This document shows, one piece after another, positions 32,015-43,116 of a stretch of 64,000 bases of DNA (positions are counted from its first letter, which is position 1; each line of letters begins with the position of its first letter). Source of the stretch: Chionoecetes opilio (lineage: Eukaryota; Arthropoda; Malacostraca; Decapoda; Majidae); NCBI GenBank assembly GCA_016584305.1, contig JACEEZ010024156.1:99827-163826 (forward strand). The letters are read 5' to 3'. A program made the translations under genes and the position numbers. The notes below the pieces were generated by a model. The model worked only from the letters and a program-made list of their open reading frames with translations, did not search any database and was not told the origin of the DNA.

Positions 32015-34760
32015 TGTGGTGTCTCGCGCTCGACAGGTGTCTCAGCGGGCCAGGGATGCCAAGTGGTTGGAGTGGTGCGCCTCTTTCAACCAGCACACCT
32101 CCCTCGGCCAGCTGTGGAGGAATGTTTAGGACGGCTTCCGGTGCCGCCCCGCCCCGACCAGCCGCCCACCCACACCCACACCGAGAGGCGGAGAGGCTCA
32201 TCGGCGTGTTCACCGCGCAAGGCTCCAGCGCCCAACTTCCTCCTCGCACACGCCACCTCCAGCAGCAGCTTCGACAACACCGCGTCGAGGCTGTCAGGGA
32301 GGCGCGGGGGGAACCTGACGTGGCGGACCATCTCTTCACTCGCCAGGAACTGTCGTCGGCGAGGAAAAAAGGGCGCGACACAGCTGCAGGGACGGACGGC
32401 GTGACATACTCCATGCTGGCTCATGCCGGGCCTGCCGGGGACGCCGCGCTGCTCGCCACGCTCAACGCGTCTTGGCTGGCAGGTCACCTGCCACCGGCGT
32501 GGAAGGAGGCCGATATTCAGCCCATCCCCAAGCCTAGGGAGCCCACCAAGCTCAGGCCTATCTCCCTCATCAGCTGCACGGCTAAAACAGCCGAGAGAAT
32601 GGTGCTCTAGCGAATGCAGTGGCGCGTTGGAGCCCTCCACCCTCACGTGTTTGGCTTCACCCGCGGCGTGGGCACAGCTGACAAGCCTCCTCACCCTGCT
32701 GACTCAGGCCAACAACTGCCCCACAGTCACAGTCTTCCTCGACCTTGAGAAAGCGTTCGAGCTGGCCAGTCCTCACGCTATTCTCGCCACCCTCGCGAGG
32801 AAGGGGATCCGGGGAAGACTGCTCGCCTGGCTCGAGGACTACCTCCAGCACCGTCGGGCCAGAGTCAAGTTCCAGGGCCACAAATCCCGCTACAAGGAAC
32901 TGGAGAACGGGACACCCCAGGGCGGCATCCTCAGCCCTTTTCCTGTTAAAACCTGCTGATGGAGGAGCTGGTCGCCCTGCCCTTCCAGGCTGGCACCGTC
33001 CTGCTCAGCTACGCCGACGACCTGGCCCTCGTTGGCAACCGGGCGGGGTGACAGGCTTTGCAAGACGCAGCGCGCTCTCGACCTCATCACCGCCAAGTGC
33101 GAGGAGCTGGGCCTCAAGATCTCGGCGCAGAAGTCCCGGGCCATGACTATCAAGGCAGCCAACCCAGCCGGGTCAGCTGCGCGTCCAGGGCATCGGCCTG
33201 GCCTGGACGGACAGTCCAGGCCCTGTACCTCAGGGTGTGGCTCGACAGGGCGGCTGTCATTCACGGCGCAGCTTGACTACCTGAGGGAAAGGACACAGGC
33301 CGGGCTAAAACGTGATGAGGGCCATGACGCGGCTTAACGCCGGTGCCACCTTCTCTGTCCTCCGCCTGTACTACGTGCAGGCGGTGCGCTCCCTGGTGGA
33401 TTATTGCGCCCCTGTACTCATCGCGCTCTCCCCCAGTCAGCAGGAGCGGCTCGAGGTGCTCCAGAACAACGCCATGAGGACCATGCTGGGGGCTCCGAGA
33501 TGGTCCAGCGCCTGTGTAATGCAGAGCGAGACCAGATTTGTGCCCCTCGCCACCAGGGTGCAGTGCATCATGGCCTGTCGCGTGGCCAGAGTCTTCCGCC
33601 GCGACGTGGAGGGCGTGGCGCAGAGGAGACTCAGGCTGGCCATGACGCAGGGCATCGAGTGCCTGCGCGGCAACACGTGGCTCATTAACACCTCGCTAGC
33701 CACCCACAGCCTCATTCACGCGGGGATCACCGGACCGTGGTGGGAGGCCGATGTCCCCGCCCCCACCTACTATGCCCCGCCCCAGTGGGGGCCCCCCGCC
33801 GCAGAGTTCACCGCCACGCTGTTGCCTGCGTGCAAAGCCATGTGCAACACCCGGGAGCTGCGGCAGCACGCGCTGATGGCCATGGCACAGGTCGTCGAGC
33901 GGGACAGCCGCGTATACTTCACTGACGGCTCGGTCGACCCGGATAGTGGCAGAACGGGCGCCGCGTTCGTCACGGGTGGGACAGAGATGTCTTGGCGGAC
34001 GTCTGACAACTGCTCCACCCTCCAGACTGAGCTGGTGGCCATCCAGCACGCCCTCGAACATGCCCTGCACCGCCGGGAGGCAACCGTGGTAATACACACC
34101 GACTCCTGGACGGGGCTGCAGGCCCTCCAACAGCCGCATGCCAAGGACAACGTGAGGCTCATCACCACCATCCTGGGCAGCCTACAGAGCCTTGGCGCGC
34201 AGGGAAGGCGTGTCAGGCTCAACTGGATCCCCAGCCACGTAGGGGTCCGAGGTAACGAGGCGGCGGACGTGGCCGCCAGCGGCCCCAGCGTCACCATGCA
34301 CGTGCCTCCCAGCTTACAGCAGCTCAAGGCGCAGGCGAGGCGGGCCGCAGCACACCGCGATCACCAGACGCACCGAGAGCTGGAGACCAGGAAGAGGCAG
34401 GCGGCCTGGTACGCTGCAGCCACTGACTACCACCCACTAGACGCCACCCAGCAACAACCCAGGGCAGATGGCGCACTACTGCAGCGTGTGCGTCTGGGCT
34501 ACTGCACCAGGGAGGAGCTGCAGGAGGACTTCGAGGGGCAAGAGTGCGATCACTGCGAGAAGCACACCCGTCGCCCACTGGTGCACTACCTCCTGTCCTG
34601 CCCCGCCACCGGATCCCTGAGGCCCGGCCCGGCCCCCGCCGCCCAGCCTGCAGGTGGGGGGCTGTAGAGTGGGCGTGAAGGCAGGGCCGCCCTCATGGTC
34701 CGCTACACCTCGAGAGACGTGATGCTGAGGGTGCTGCGAGCAACGCCCCCTCCCCGCTGA
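32015..34760 (+). pseudogene. Non-LTR ORF2 fragment: reverse transcriptase and RNase H
   Basis: Contains the RT region (LDLEKAFELASPHAIL about 32737-32790, TPQGG about 32909, SYADDLALV about 33005) and an RNase H domain (YFTDGSVDPDSG about 33914, the STLQTELVAIQHAL Glu region, VIHTDSWTGLQAL, SHVGVRGNEAADVA). A C-terminal Cys/His motif follows (CDHCEKH...HYLLSC). An in-frame TAG near 32608 interrupts it, as in the second copy (about 40729). It also has several one-base differences from that copy that break the frame (e.g. near 32680, 32945, 33045, 33170, 33310). RNase H plus RT points to the I superfamily (I/Nimb/LOA-like). Open frame 33312-34667 covers the late RT to RNase H part. Confidence 0.88.
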
Positions 34761-34993
34761 CACATCACGTACCCACACCCCGCCGCGCCCGGTAGGGTGA
34801 CCAGTGACGCAGGTGACTCACCGTCACCACGCCCCCACGCGACCCTCCCGTAGCCTGACGGGATACCCTCCTCACTGGCGGGCTGATGCCCGCTTTGTAC
34901 TTCTTTGCTCCTGCATATGCATTTCTGTACATGCTTGTATTGTGTGTGTATGTCCTGTATGCTTAATTGTGCAATAAACCTTTACAAATCAAT
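32015..34993 (+). mobile_element. RNase H-type non-LTR element, 5'-truncated
   Basis: Starts inside ORF2 and runs through the 3' UTR with AATAAA (34973-34978) to the tail ACAAATCAAT. It is flanked by a 9-bp direct repeat TAAAAGTTA (32006-32014 and 34994-35002), the duplication expected from target-primed reverse transcription. Three bases after the right-hand duplication the 5' end of another copy of the same family begins (35005), so the two copies are tail to head. Confidence 0.88.
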
Positions 34994-35003
34994 TAAAAGT
35001 TAC

Positions 35004-35036
35004 ACAGTCGCGAGTGCGTCGCCGAGAGGTCAGACG
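35004..35036 (+). promoter_or_regulatory. 5' terminus of non-LTR element with Inr/DPE-like promoter
   Basis: The element starts ACAGTC with the putative +1 A at 35006. AGACG lies at +27 to +31, one base short of the usual +28 DPE position. In the copy at 53036 the same motif is exactly at +28. Such downstream promoters are known in Drosophila I and jockey elements. Confidence 0.5.
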
Positions 35037-36776
35037 GGGTCGCTCCGTGAGCCCCGCTGTGAACGCCGCGTGACCTATCCCGACCAATGTCCTCGCCGCA
35101 TCGAGTGACCGCGCCTGTGTAGACACCTGGACTTGAGACAGACTAGTGTTAGTGTGAGTGTGAGCACGCGTCGAAATGAAAATGATCACACGCAGTGCTG
35201 CACCTGCGAATGCTTTCCCGCCAGGGGTGGGGAAGCGGGCTTCGGAGCGCCGCTCCTCGTCATCTCCTCCCACACACTCGACACCTAAAGAGGCCGCCCG
35301 TAGTCCCGAGCGCGAGCTTATCAGCGCCAACGAGGCCCACGATGACGATGACGAGAGTGTACCATCACTCGTCATCGACATGTCCGTCAGGAGCGAGGAC
35401 CAGCAGGAGCCCGCACAGGGCAAGGACTGGACCACTGTGGTCAACGGTCGCGCCGCCCGCCCCAAGCTCAAGCTGGAAAGCCTGGTGGACCACGCCAGTG
35501 CCTACCTGGCCATCACGGCCGTCGAGGACGAGAACCCGACCCTGAGAATGAAGGTGAGGCCCAATCTCTACGGAGAATACATCCTCACCCCCAAGGACGA
35601 GGAGTCTGTGGCGCTCCTGCGGCACCTCGCTGACGAGGACAATAGGGTGCTCCTCCTTGACCCTAGTGTGAGGAGGCACAAGGTAGTGCTGGAGCGCTAC
35701 CCTGTTGACTTCCCACTCGATGCGGTGAAGGCACAACCCCACGTGGTGTCCGCCACACGGCTGCGTGGGAGGGACAACATAGCCACGAGACAGGTGCTGA
35801 TTGTCCACGAGGGGCCGCCACCTGCCAAGTTGATCCTACGTTCCTGGGGCACCTACACCTTACGCCCCTACCGGAGCGAGCCAATGAGGTGCTACAAGTG
35901 CCAGCGTTTTAACCACCTGCAAGTTAGGTGCGTGCACTCCGTCAGGTGTGGAGTGTGCAGCCTTAACCACCCAACGGAGGATTGCATTGGCCGCCACAAG
36001 TCCAACGAGGCTACCACCGCAAAGTGTCCGAATTACGGGAGAAAATACCACGCCTGGAACCCTCAGTGTCCTGAGAGGCTTCGCAGGATGCCTCGCCTGC
36101 AGCAGCAGCCTCAAGCACCACGGTGGCGGCAACACCGCCATCATGAAACACGTGGACAACCACAGGAACAACAGCGGCAACACCGCTTCATCCCCGCTCC
36201 TCCACCAGCCAGGCCAGCCTGGGTCAAGGCCGCCAAGCAGCCTTCCCCCCTAGTCCCCAGGGACCCCACCCCAGGCCGCGGGTCGGACGGAAGGGAAAGT
36301 GAAGCGCAGCTGCCATTATCACTGGAGGAGGCGGCTACCATCACCCCCGCCGCTATTCTCTCCCCCCCACTGCCTAAACGGGAGACTGGGACCAGGTCCC
36401 GCCCACCACACAGGAGTCGCCCTCAAGGTCACCCGCCTAGAGGAGGGAGGGAGGGAGTCTGCACCCTAGAGGCACTAGAGGCAGGCACTTCAGGCACCTG
36501 CACCTGCAGTGCCTGAAGTGCCAGCGACAGCGACAGCGAGAGCCGAGGGACGTCGCACTGCCTCATGCCACCGCTACGACAACGTCCCCGTCGGCGAGGA
36601 GACACGTGCAATTGCTGATTGCATCATCGTTCGCATGATGCACGTTATGAGGAGGCTCCTCCGCCGCACGGAGCTCGCCCCTGCCACCGAGGAGGAAGTT
36701 GACGCGCTCCTCCTCGAGGAGATGGAATCAGCCATCAATGTCGGTGGCCGTCAGTCACGACCCCCACCACGAGGGA
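35005..36776 (+). mobile_element. RNase H-type non-LTR element, 5' part, cut by a sequence gap
   Basis: Begins CAGTCGCGAG, the same first base as the copy at 53038, so the 5' end is complete. It contains the 5' UTR, ORF1 and the first bases expected before ORF2, and is cut at the N at 36777, after which unrelated sequence follows. Confidence 0.85.
35176..36516 (+). CDS. Non-LTR ORF1 (gag-like, CCHC zinc knuckles)
   Basis: A 446-codon frame from an ATG at 35176. The N-terminal third is acidic and Ser-rich. A conserved middle region (about residues 120-235, with WTTVVNGRAARPK and LRSWGTYTLRPY) leads to a zinc-knuckle cluster: C239-x2-C242-x4-H247-x4-C252, then C258-x2-C261-x3-H265-x4-C270. A third knuckle (about 284-298) has lost its second Cys to Tyr; the 54-kb copy keeps Cys. 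The tail is Pro/Gln/Arg-rich. ORF1 proteins bind element RNA and act as nucleic-acid chaperones. The true C-terminus is probably longer: relative to the 54-kb copy, an extra stretch near 36440-36500 shifts the frame, and the conserved end (EETRAIADCIIVRMMHVMRR) is read in another frame to about 36773. Confidence 0.85.
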   Translation: MKMITRSAAPANAFPPGVGKRASERRSSSSPPTHSTPKEAARSPERELISANEAHDDDDESVPSLVIDMSVRSEDQQEPAQGKDWTTVVNGRAARPKLKLESLVDHASAYLAITAVEDENPTLRMKVRPNLYGEYILTPKDEESVALLRHLADEDNRVLLLDPSVRRHKVVLERYPVDFPLDAVKAQPHVVSATRLRGRDNIATRQVLIVHEGPPPAKLILRSWGTYTLRPYRSEPMRCYKCQRFNHLQVRCVHSVRCGVCSLNHPTEDCIGRHKSNEATTAKCPNYGRKYHAWNPQCPERLRRMPRLQQQPQAPRWRQHRHHETRGQPQEQQRQHRFIPAPPPARPAWVKAAKQPSPLVPRDPTPGRGSDGRESEAQLPLSLEEAATITPAAILSPPLPKRETGTRSRPPHRSRPQGHPPRGGREGVCTLEALEAGTSGTCTCSA

Positions 36777-36777
36777 N
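36777..36777. other. Single N: contig join
   Basis: An ambiguous base where ORF1 sequence changes abruptly to sequence matching 28645 onward. Together with the N at 44089 it marks the ends of a separately assembled block. Confidence 0.9.
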
Positions 36778-37138
36778 TTATGGAGATTTTCGGTGACTAT
36801 GGTCCCATGAGGAACCCATAGCTATTAAAATACGGCCCAGGGATGTACCTGTACCGTGGTACGTATGTACGATGTACCGTATTATTCTACAGGGTTGATA
36901 ATGGCCCATGTTATCTGGCACAACTGCACGCCAGTACCTATCGCTCAACCAACACGGGCAGCAGCTACCCGCACACTGGACTGGATAGGGGAGAACGTAG
37001 GGGACTCTGTACAGTATGAACGGGCAAACTCATGGAAGTAGTATGGGTGGAGGCGCCCTCAGCCGCGTGGGTTGAAGTCGGTGAACTGTCAGTCAGCCAT
37101 CTTGCTGTGGGCTAAGGCAGCCCATATAACTCTACTGC

Positions 37139-37367
37139 CTTCCTTCCCTCCTTTTCTCCATCCCTCCTTCTCTCCTTCCCTCCCTCCCTTCCTTCCCTTC
37201 TTCCCTCCCATATCCCTCCTTCCCTCCCATCCCTCCTTCCCTCCTTCCCTCCTTCGCTCCCTCCCTGCCTCCCTTACTTCCCTCCTTCCCTCCCTCCCTC
37301 CCTTCCTTCCCTCCTTCTCTCCTTCCCTCCTTCTCTCCCTCCCCCCTCCCTTACTTCCCACCTTCCC
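37139..37367 (+). repeat. Polypyrimidine tract, second copy
   Basis: Matches 29032-29256 with small length differences. Confidence 0.9.
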
Positions 37368-37566
37368 GATTTTTGTCCACGTGAACACTTTAATAATTAA
37401 TGGGAGGGACATGCTGACGTCACCTAGAATAGAGGGATAGTGATGAAGTGCACTTTTAAGGGTTGAGTTTTTATGTGGAGAGAAATAGACGAGCAGCGCT
37501 TCCCTACGTCAACAGTACTATACGTTCACTTCCACAGCAGGAGTGTCGTTCCTTGTGTGTTCTGCT

Positions 37567-37643
37567 ATGGTGAATAGCTGTGTTGCATTTGGGTGCAATG
37601 AAAGAGCGAACAAAACATCTGACCCATCCATTACATTTCACCA
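37567..37643 (+). CDS. THAP domain first exon, second copy
   Basis: Same exon as 29459-29535, with the GTAAGT donor at 37644. One base differs (GCGAAC for GCGTAC), changing Tyr15 to Asn. The Asn form is closer to the common THAP pattern at this turn. The upstream E-box and CRE are conserved. As the surrounding block is probably an assembly duplicate, this may be the same locus or its other allele. Confidence 0.6.
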
Positions 37644-38328
37644 GTAAGTTATTCATTTGTTGTTTTATAAAATTATGTTTCAAATAAACGTGCATATATT
37701 TGATAGACAAAGACAGTGACCTTGTTAGAAAAGTGTGATAACTACTGCACCACTGGGTTGGCAATTGTGTTACTGATAGTAATAATAGTGGCGGTAGCTT
37801 TAGTAATAGTATATAAGTGTTAGCGATTGTGTTCGTAGGGTTTATACTAGCATTATTTAGTGGTACGTAAATCTATTCAATATATAAAATGTAGTTTTAA
37901 GAACATGATGTCATGTATAATATGTAATGATATAATATGTAATATGGACCCAATATGCAATAATATGCAATAATATACAATAATATGCAATAATATGATA
38001 TGTAATATATGGTTAGCAGTAACACAGAAGTATAATTTCACACACCATGATATCATTAAGTGCAAACAGTGTACAAAGTGAAAAGAAAGAGTGGGTATCT
38101 CAGTCAGCCAGTGCGTGACATTGCCCACAGCAGTGTGGCGGACGGGGGAGAAAAGTGGCTTCACCAGACAACACAGGCCGCGCGGCTGAGGGCGCTTCCA
38201 TTCATATTTCCTCCAAGGGCAAACTGCTGGTCGGTGGTCTCTGCCATCCTTCACCACCATCCCTCAAAATTGCTGAGTTGCGTGCTCGAGCACCATAGGT
38301 AGCCACTGATAGTGTAGACGGGCCTTAA

Positions 38329-38470
38329 CGCCCGGTACTCATTTACTGCTGGGTGGACAGGGGCTTGGGTTTTAAGGAAACTGCCCATCTCTCTCCGCTC
38401 CGCCCGGGGATCGAACCTGGGACTTCTCGGTTATGAACCGAGCGTGCTAACCACTACACTATATACGGAG
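38329..38470 (-). mobile_element. SINE tRNA(Met)-like head, second copy
   Basis: Cleaner than the copy at 30219-30366. The anticodon arm CTCGG-TTCATAA-CCGAG is perfect, with A box TAGTGTAGTGG and B box GGTTCGATCCC. TTAA at 38325-38328 separates it from the TTAA-element end (GTAGACGGGCC). Confidence 0.8.
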
Positions 38471-38477
38471 TACCCTT

Positions 38478-38494
38478 GTGTATGTTGTGTGTGT

Positions 38495-38552
<58 letters not shown>

Positions 38553-38607
38553 TGATTACGTGTGTGTGTGTATGTGTGTGTGTGTGAGTGTATGTATGTG
38601 TGTATGT
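38478..38607 (+). repeat. (TG)n microsatellite, second copy
   Basis: The counterpart of 30375-30501, purer and longer in TG units. Confidence 0.93.
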
Positions 38608-38876
38608 GTAGCGGTTCCCCCCTACAAACCGCTAGGAGGGGAGTTTGTAGCAGTCTGTCCTACAAACTACATTCGCTCTTACACTACTCCACAAGAGAAA
38701 ACGTGTGGTTGCAGCCCCAACTATTATAACTTTTATTTTTATTAATGTTCATTATTCATGTATAATTTCATACCCTTTATTTTATGTTTTCTAATGTAAC
38801 TATAATTAACCAACATGTAAATCACCATCTCAACATTCACCCCTTACTCAGCGCGCACTGCATTAGCGCGCTGACC

Positions 38877-40054
38877 CAAAGACTACTCTATACTGGACTT
38901 GCTACTCGCGCCCCGCGACAAACCGCCCATGACCAGTGGAGGCCAGTTTTGCGATTCCTGCCATTTTAGAACATCACCCCTATTTCCCTTCCTAAGGTTT
39001 ATCAGTATATATGATATACCGTTATCTTCGTAACTGTTTGTTCTATAATATTTTCAAATAAAAAACAGTAAAATACACTAAAGAAATGCCATTATGAGAG
39101 TGAAGAAATATGCATGACCTCAATATATACTTAAACTCTTCGCCATTTAATATTTTGCGAGAAAACATTTTAGATGCTAGCGATAGAAAGAAGCGGATTT
39201 TCATTAGCTTTCCATTGATATATTTCGTTTTCTGATAAATGAATTACCACCATGCCTAAATGAGCGTTAACTAAAAAAATAACATCATCTATCGTATCGG
39301 CAAGTAAAAAAGTGTTCCATGAATACAGTAGACTATGGCATATCAGTATAAATGATACACTGTTATGTTCGTGAATGTTTGTTCTATAATATTATCAAAT
39401 AAAAAACTATAAAATACACAAAAGAAATTCCATTATGAGACTGAAGAAATATGCATGACCTTATATTCATTTAAACTCATCGCAATTTGATATTTTGCGT
39501 GAAGACTTTTTACATGCAACATATCAATAGAAGCGGAATTTAATTAGCTTTCCATTGCTATATTTCATTTTCTGATAAATGAATTGAAACCATGCATAAA
39601 TTAGCGTTAACTAAATAAATAACATCATCCATCGGGTAATTATCCCGATAGATGATGTTATTTTTTTAGTTAACGCTAATTTATGCATGGTTAAGTTTCA
39701 TTTATCAGAAAACGAAATATAGCAATGGAAAGCTAATGAAAATCCGCTTCTTTCTATCGCTAGCATCTAAAATGTTTTCTCGCAAAATATTAAATGGCGA
39801 TGAGTTCAAGTGAATATTAAGTTCATGCATATTTCTTAACTCTCTCATAATGGCATTTCTTTATTGCATTTTACTGTTTTTTATTTGATAATATTATAGA
39901 ACAAAGATTTACGAAGATAACGGTATATCATATATACTGATAAACCATAGGAAGGGAAAAGGGAGTGATGTTCGAAAATGGCAGGAATCGCAAAACTGGC
40001 CTCCACTGGAAATAGCCCAAAATGAGTAGCAAGTCCAGTATAGAGTAGTCTTTG
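38877..40054. mobile_element. Foldback transposon, second copy
   Basis: Same element and same GCTGACC duplication (38870-38876 and 40055-40061) as 30767-31935. It has fewer apparent single-base losses, so the inverted arms pair better here, e.g. around the centre ATCGGGTAATTATCCCGAT near 39633-39651. The surrounding dispersed repeat begins at 38609. Confidence 0.85.
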
Positions 40055-40134
40055 GCTGACCTTAAACCAATGTAATATTTATTGTTCAAATCTGTTTTTT
40101 CATTTATATGTTGATGTTTTTCAAGTAAAAGTTA

Positions 40135-42872
40135 TGTGGTGTCTCGCGCTCGACAGGTGTCTCAGCGGGCCAGGGAGGCCAAGTGGTTGGAGTGGTGCGC
40201 CTCTTTCAACCAGCACACCTCCCTCGGCCAGCTGTGGAGGAATGTTAGGACGGCTTCCGGTGCCGCCCCGCCCCGACCAGCCGCCCACCCACACCCACAC
40301 CGAGAGGCGGAGAAGCTCATCGGCGTGTTCACCGCGCAAGGCTCCAGCGCCCAACTTCCTCCTCGCACACGCCACCTCCAGCAGCAGCTTCGACAACACC
40401 GCGTCGAGGCTGTCAGGGAGGCGCGGGGGGAACCTGACGTGGCGGACCATCTCTTCACTCGCCAGGAACTGTCGTCGGCGAGGAAAAAAGGGCGCGACAC
40501 AGCTGCAGGGACGGACGGCGTGACATACTCCATGCTGGCTCATGCCGGGCCTGCCGGGGACGCCGCGCTGCTCGCCACGCTCAACGCGTCTTGGCTGGCA
40601 GGTCACCTGCCACCGGCGTGGAAGGAGGCCGATATTCAGCCCATCCCCAAGCCTAGGGAGCCCACCAAGCTCAGGCCTATCTCCCTCATCAGCTGCACGG
40701 CTAAAACAGCCGAGAGAATGGTGCTCTAGCGAATGCAGTGGCGCGTTGGAGCCCTCCACCCTCACGTGTTTGGCTTCACCCGCGGCGTGGGCACAGCTGA
40801 CAGCCTCCTCACCCTGCTGACTCAGGCCAACAACTGCCCCACAGTCACAGTCTTCCTCGACCTTGAGAAAGCGTTCGAGCTGGCCAGTCCTCACGCTATT
40901 CTCGCCACCCTCGCGAGGAAGGGGATCCGGAGAAGACTGCTCGCCTGGCTCGAGGACTACCTCCAGCACCGTCGGGCCAGAGTCAAGTTCCAGGGCCACA
41001 AATCCCGCTACAAGGAACTGGAGAACGGGACACCCCAGGGCGGCATCCTCAGCCCGTTCCTGTTCAACCTGCTGATGGAGGAGCTGGTCGCCCTGCCCTT
41101 CCAGGCTGGCACCGTCCTGCTCAGCTACGCCGACGACCTGGCCCTCGTTGGCACCGGGCGGGGTGACAGGCTTTGCAAGACGCAGCGCGCTCTCGACCTC
41201 ATCACCGCCAAGTGCGAGGAGCTGGGCCTCAAGATCTCGGCGCAGAAGTCCCGGACCATGACTATCAAGGCAGCCAACCCAGCCTGTCAGCTGCGCGTCC
41301 AGGGCATCGGCCTGGCCTGGACGGACAGTCCAGGCCCTGTACCTCAGGGTGTGGCTCGACAGGCGGCTGTCATTCACGGCGCAGCTTGACTACCTGAGGG
41401 AAAGGACACAGGCCAGGCTGAACGTGATGAGGGCCATGACGCGGCTTAACGCCGGTGCCACCTTCTCTGTCCTCCGCCTGTACTACGTGCAGGCGGTGCG
41501 CTCCCTGGTGGATTATTGCGCCCCTGTACTCATCGCGCTCTCCCCCAGTCAGCAGGAGCGGCTCGAGGTGCTCCAGAACAACGCCATGAGGACCATGCTG
41601 GGGGCTCCGAGATGGTCCAGCGCCTGTGTAATGCAGAGCGAGACCAGATTTGTGCCCCTCGCCACCAGGGTGCAGTGCATCATGGCCTGTCGCGTGGCCA
41701 GAGTCTTCCGCCGCGACGTGGAGGGCGTGGCGCAGAGGAGACTCAGGCTGGCCATGACGCAGGGCATCGAGTGCCTGCGCGGCAACACGTGGCTCATTAA
41801 CACCTCGCTAGCCACCCACAGCCTCATTCACGCGGGGATCACCGGACCGTGGTGGGAGGCCGATGTCCCCGCCCCCACCTACTATGCCCCGCCCCAGTGG
41901 GGGCCCCCCGCCGCAGAGTTCACCGCCACGCTGTTGCCTGCGTGCAAAGCCATGTGCAACACCCGGGAGCTGCGGCAGCACGCGCTGATGGCCATGGCCC
42001 AGGTCGTCGAGCGGGACAGCCGCGTATACTTCACTGACGGCTCGGTCGACCCGGATAGTGGCAGAACGGGCGCCGCGTTCGTCACGGGTGGGACAGAGAT
42101 GTCTTGGCGGACGTCTGACACACTGCTCCACCCTCCAGACTGAGCTGGTGGCCATCCAGCACGCCTCGAACATGCCCTGCACCGCCGGGAGGCAACCGTG
42201 GTAATACACACCGACTCCTGGACGGGGCTGCAGGCCCTCCAACAGCCGCATCCCAAGGACAACGTGAGGCTCATCACCACCATCCTGGGCAGCCTACAGA
42301 TCCTTGGCGCGCAGGGAAGGCGTGTCAGGCTCAACTGGATCCCCAGCCACGTAGGGGTCCGAGGTAACGAGGCGGCGGACGTGGCCGCCAGCGGCCCCAG
42401 CGTCACCATGCACGTGCCTCCCAGCTTACAGCAGCTCAAGGCGCAGGCGAGGCGGGCCGCAGCACACCGCGATCACCAGACGCACCGAGAGCTGGAGACC
42501 AGGAAGAGGCAGGCGGCCTGGTACGCTGCAGCCACTGACTACCACCCACTAGACGCCACCCAGCAACAACCCAGGGCAGATGGCGCACTACTGCAGCGTG
42601 TGCGTCTGGGCTACTGCACCAGGGAGGAGCTGCAGGAGGACTTCGAGGGGCAAGAGTGCGATCACTGCGAGAAGCACACCCGTCGCCCACTGGTGCACTA
42701 CCTCCTGTCCTGCCCCGCCACCGGATCCCTGAGGCCCGGCCCGGCCCCCGCCGCCCAGCCTGCAGGTGGGGGGCTGCTGAGTGGGCGTGAAGGCAGGGCC
42801 GCCCTCATGGTCCGCTACACCTCGAGAGACGTGATGCTGAGGGTGCTGCGAGCAACGCCCCCTCCCCGCTGA
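40135..42872 (+). pseudogene. Non-LTR ORF2 fragment (RT and RNase H), second copy
   Basis: More intact than the first copy: 40733-41389 is open through RT motifs (FLDLEKAFE, GTPQGGILSPFLFNL, SYADDLALV), and 41349-42143 plus 42198-42872 through the late RT, RNase H and C-terminal CCHC-like region. Remaining breaks are the TAG near 40729, a shift near 41320 (shared with the first copy) and a 1-base gain near 42119 plus a 1-base loss near 42166 within RNase H (not shared). Confidence 0.88.
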
Positions 42873-43105
42873 CACATCACGTACCCACACCCCGCCGCGC
42901 CCGGTAGGGTGACCAGTGACGCAGGTGACTCACCGTCACCACGCCCCCACGCGACCCTCCCGTAGCCTGACGGGATACCCTCGTCACTGGCGGGCTGATG
43001 CCCGCTTTGTACTTCTTTGCTCCTGCATATGCATTTCTGTACATGCTTGTATTGTGTGTGTATGTCCTGTATGCTTAATTGTGCAATAAACCTTTACAAA
43101 TCAAT
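40135..43105 (+). mobile_element. RNase H-type non-LTR element, 5'-truncated, second copy
   Basis: The same insertion as 32015-34993, with the identical 9-bp duplication TAAAAGTTA (40126-40134 and 43106-43114). AATAAA lies at 43085-43090. Identical insertion boundaries mean it is the same event, not a second insertion. Confidence 0.88.
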
Positions 43106-43116
43106 TAAAAGTTACA

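Noticed and set aside
33914..34300. A host RNase H gene
   Set aside because: The domain lies in frame after a non-LTR reverse transcriptase and recurs in every copy of the element, so it is part of ORF2.
34324..34778. Long minus-strand and alternate-frame ORFs across the GC-rich non-LTR copies (also 40121-41377 and 55368-56678)
   Set aside because: They mirror the conserved plus-strand ORF2, contain no domain of their own, and are open because GC-rich codons rarely give stops in the shadow frames.
38400..38470. A functional tRNA-Met gene on the minus strand
   Set aside because: The anticodon arm and A/B boxes are good, but the sequence runs on into a SINE body shared with other copies and has no oligo-T terminator, so it is a SINE head.
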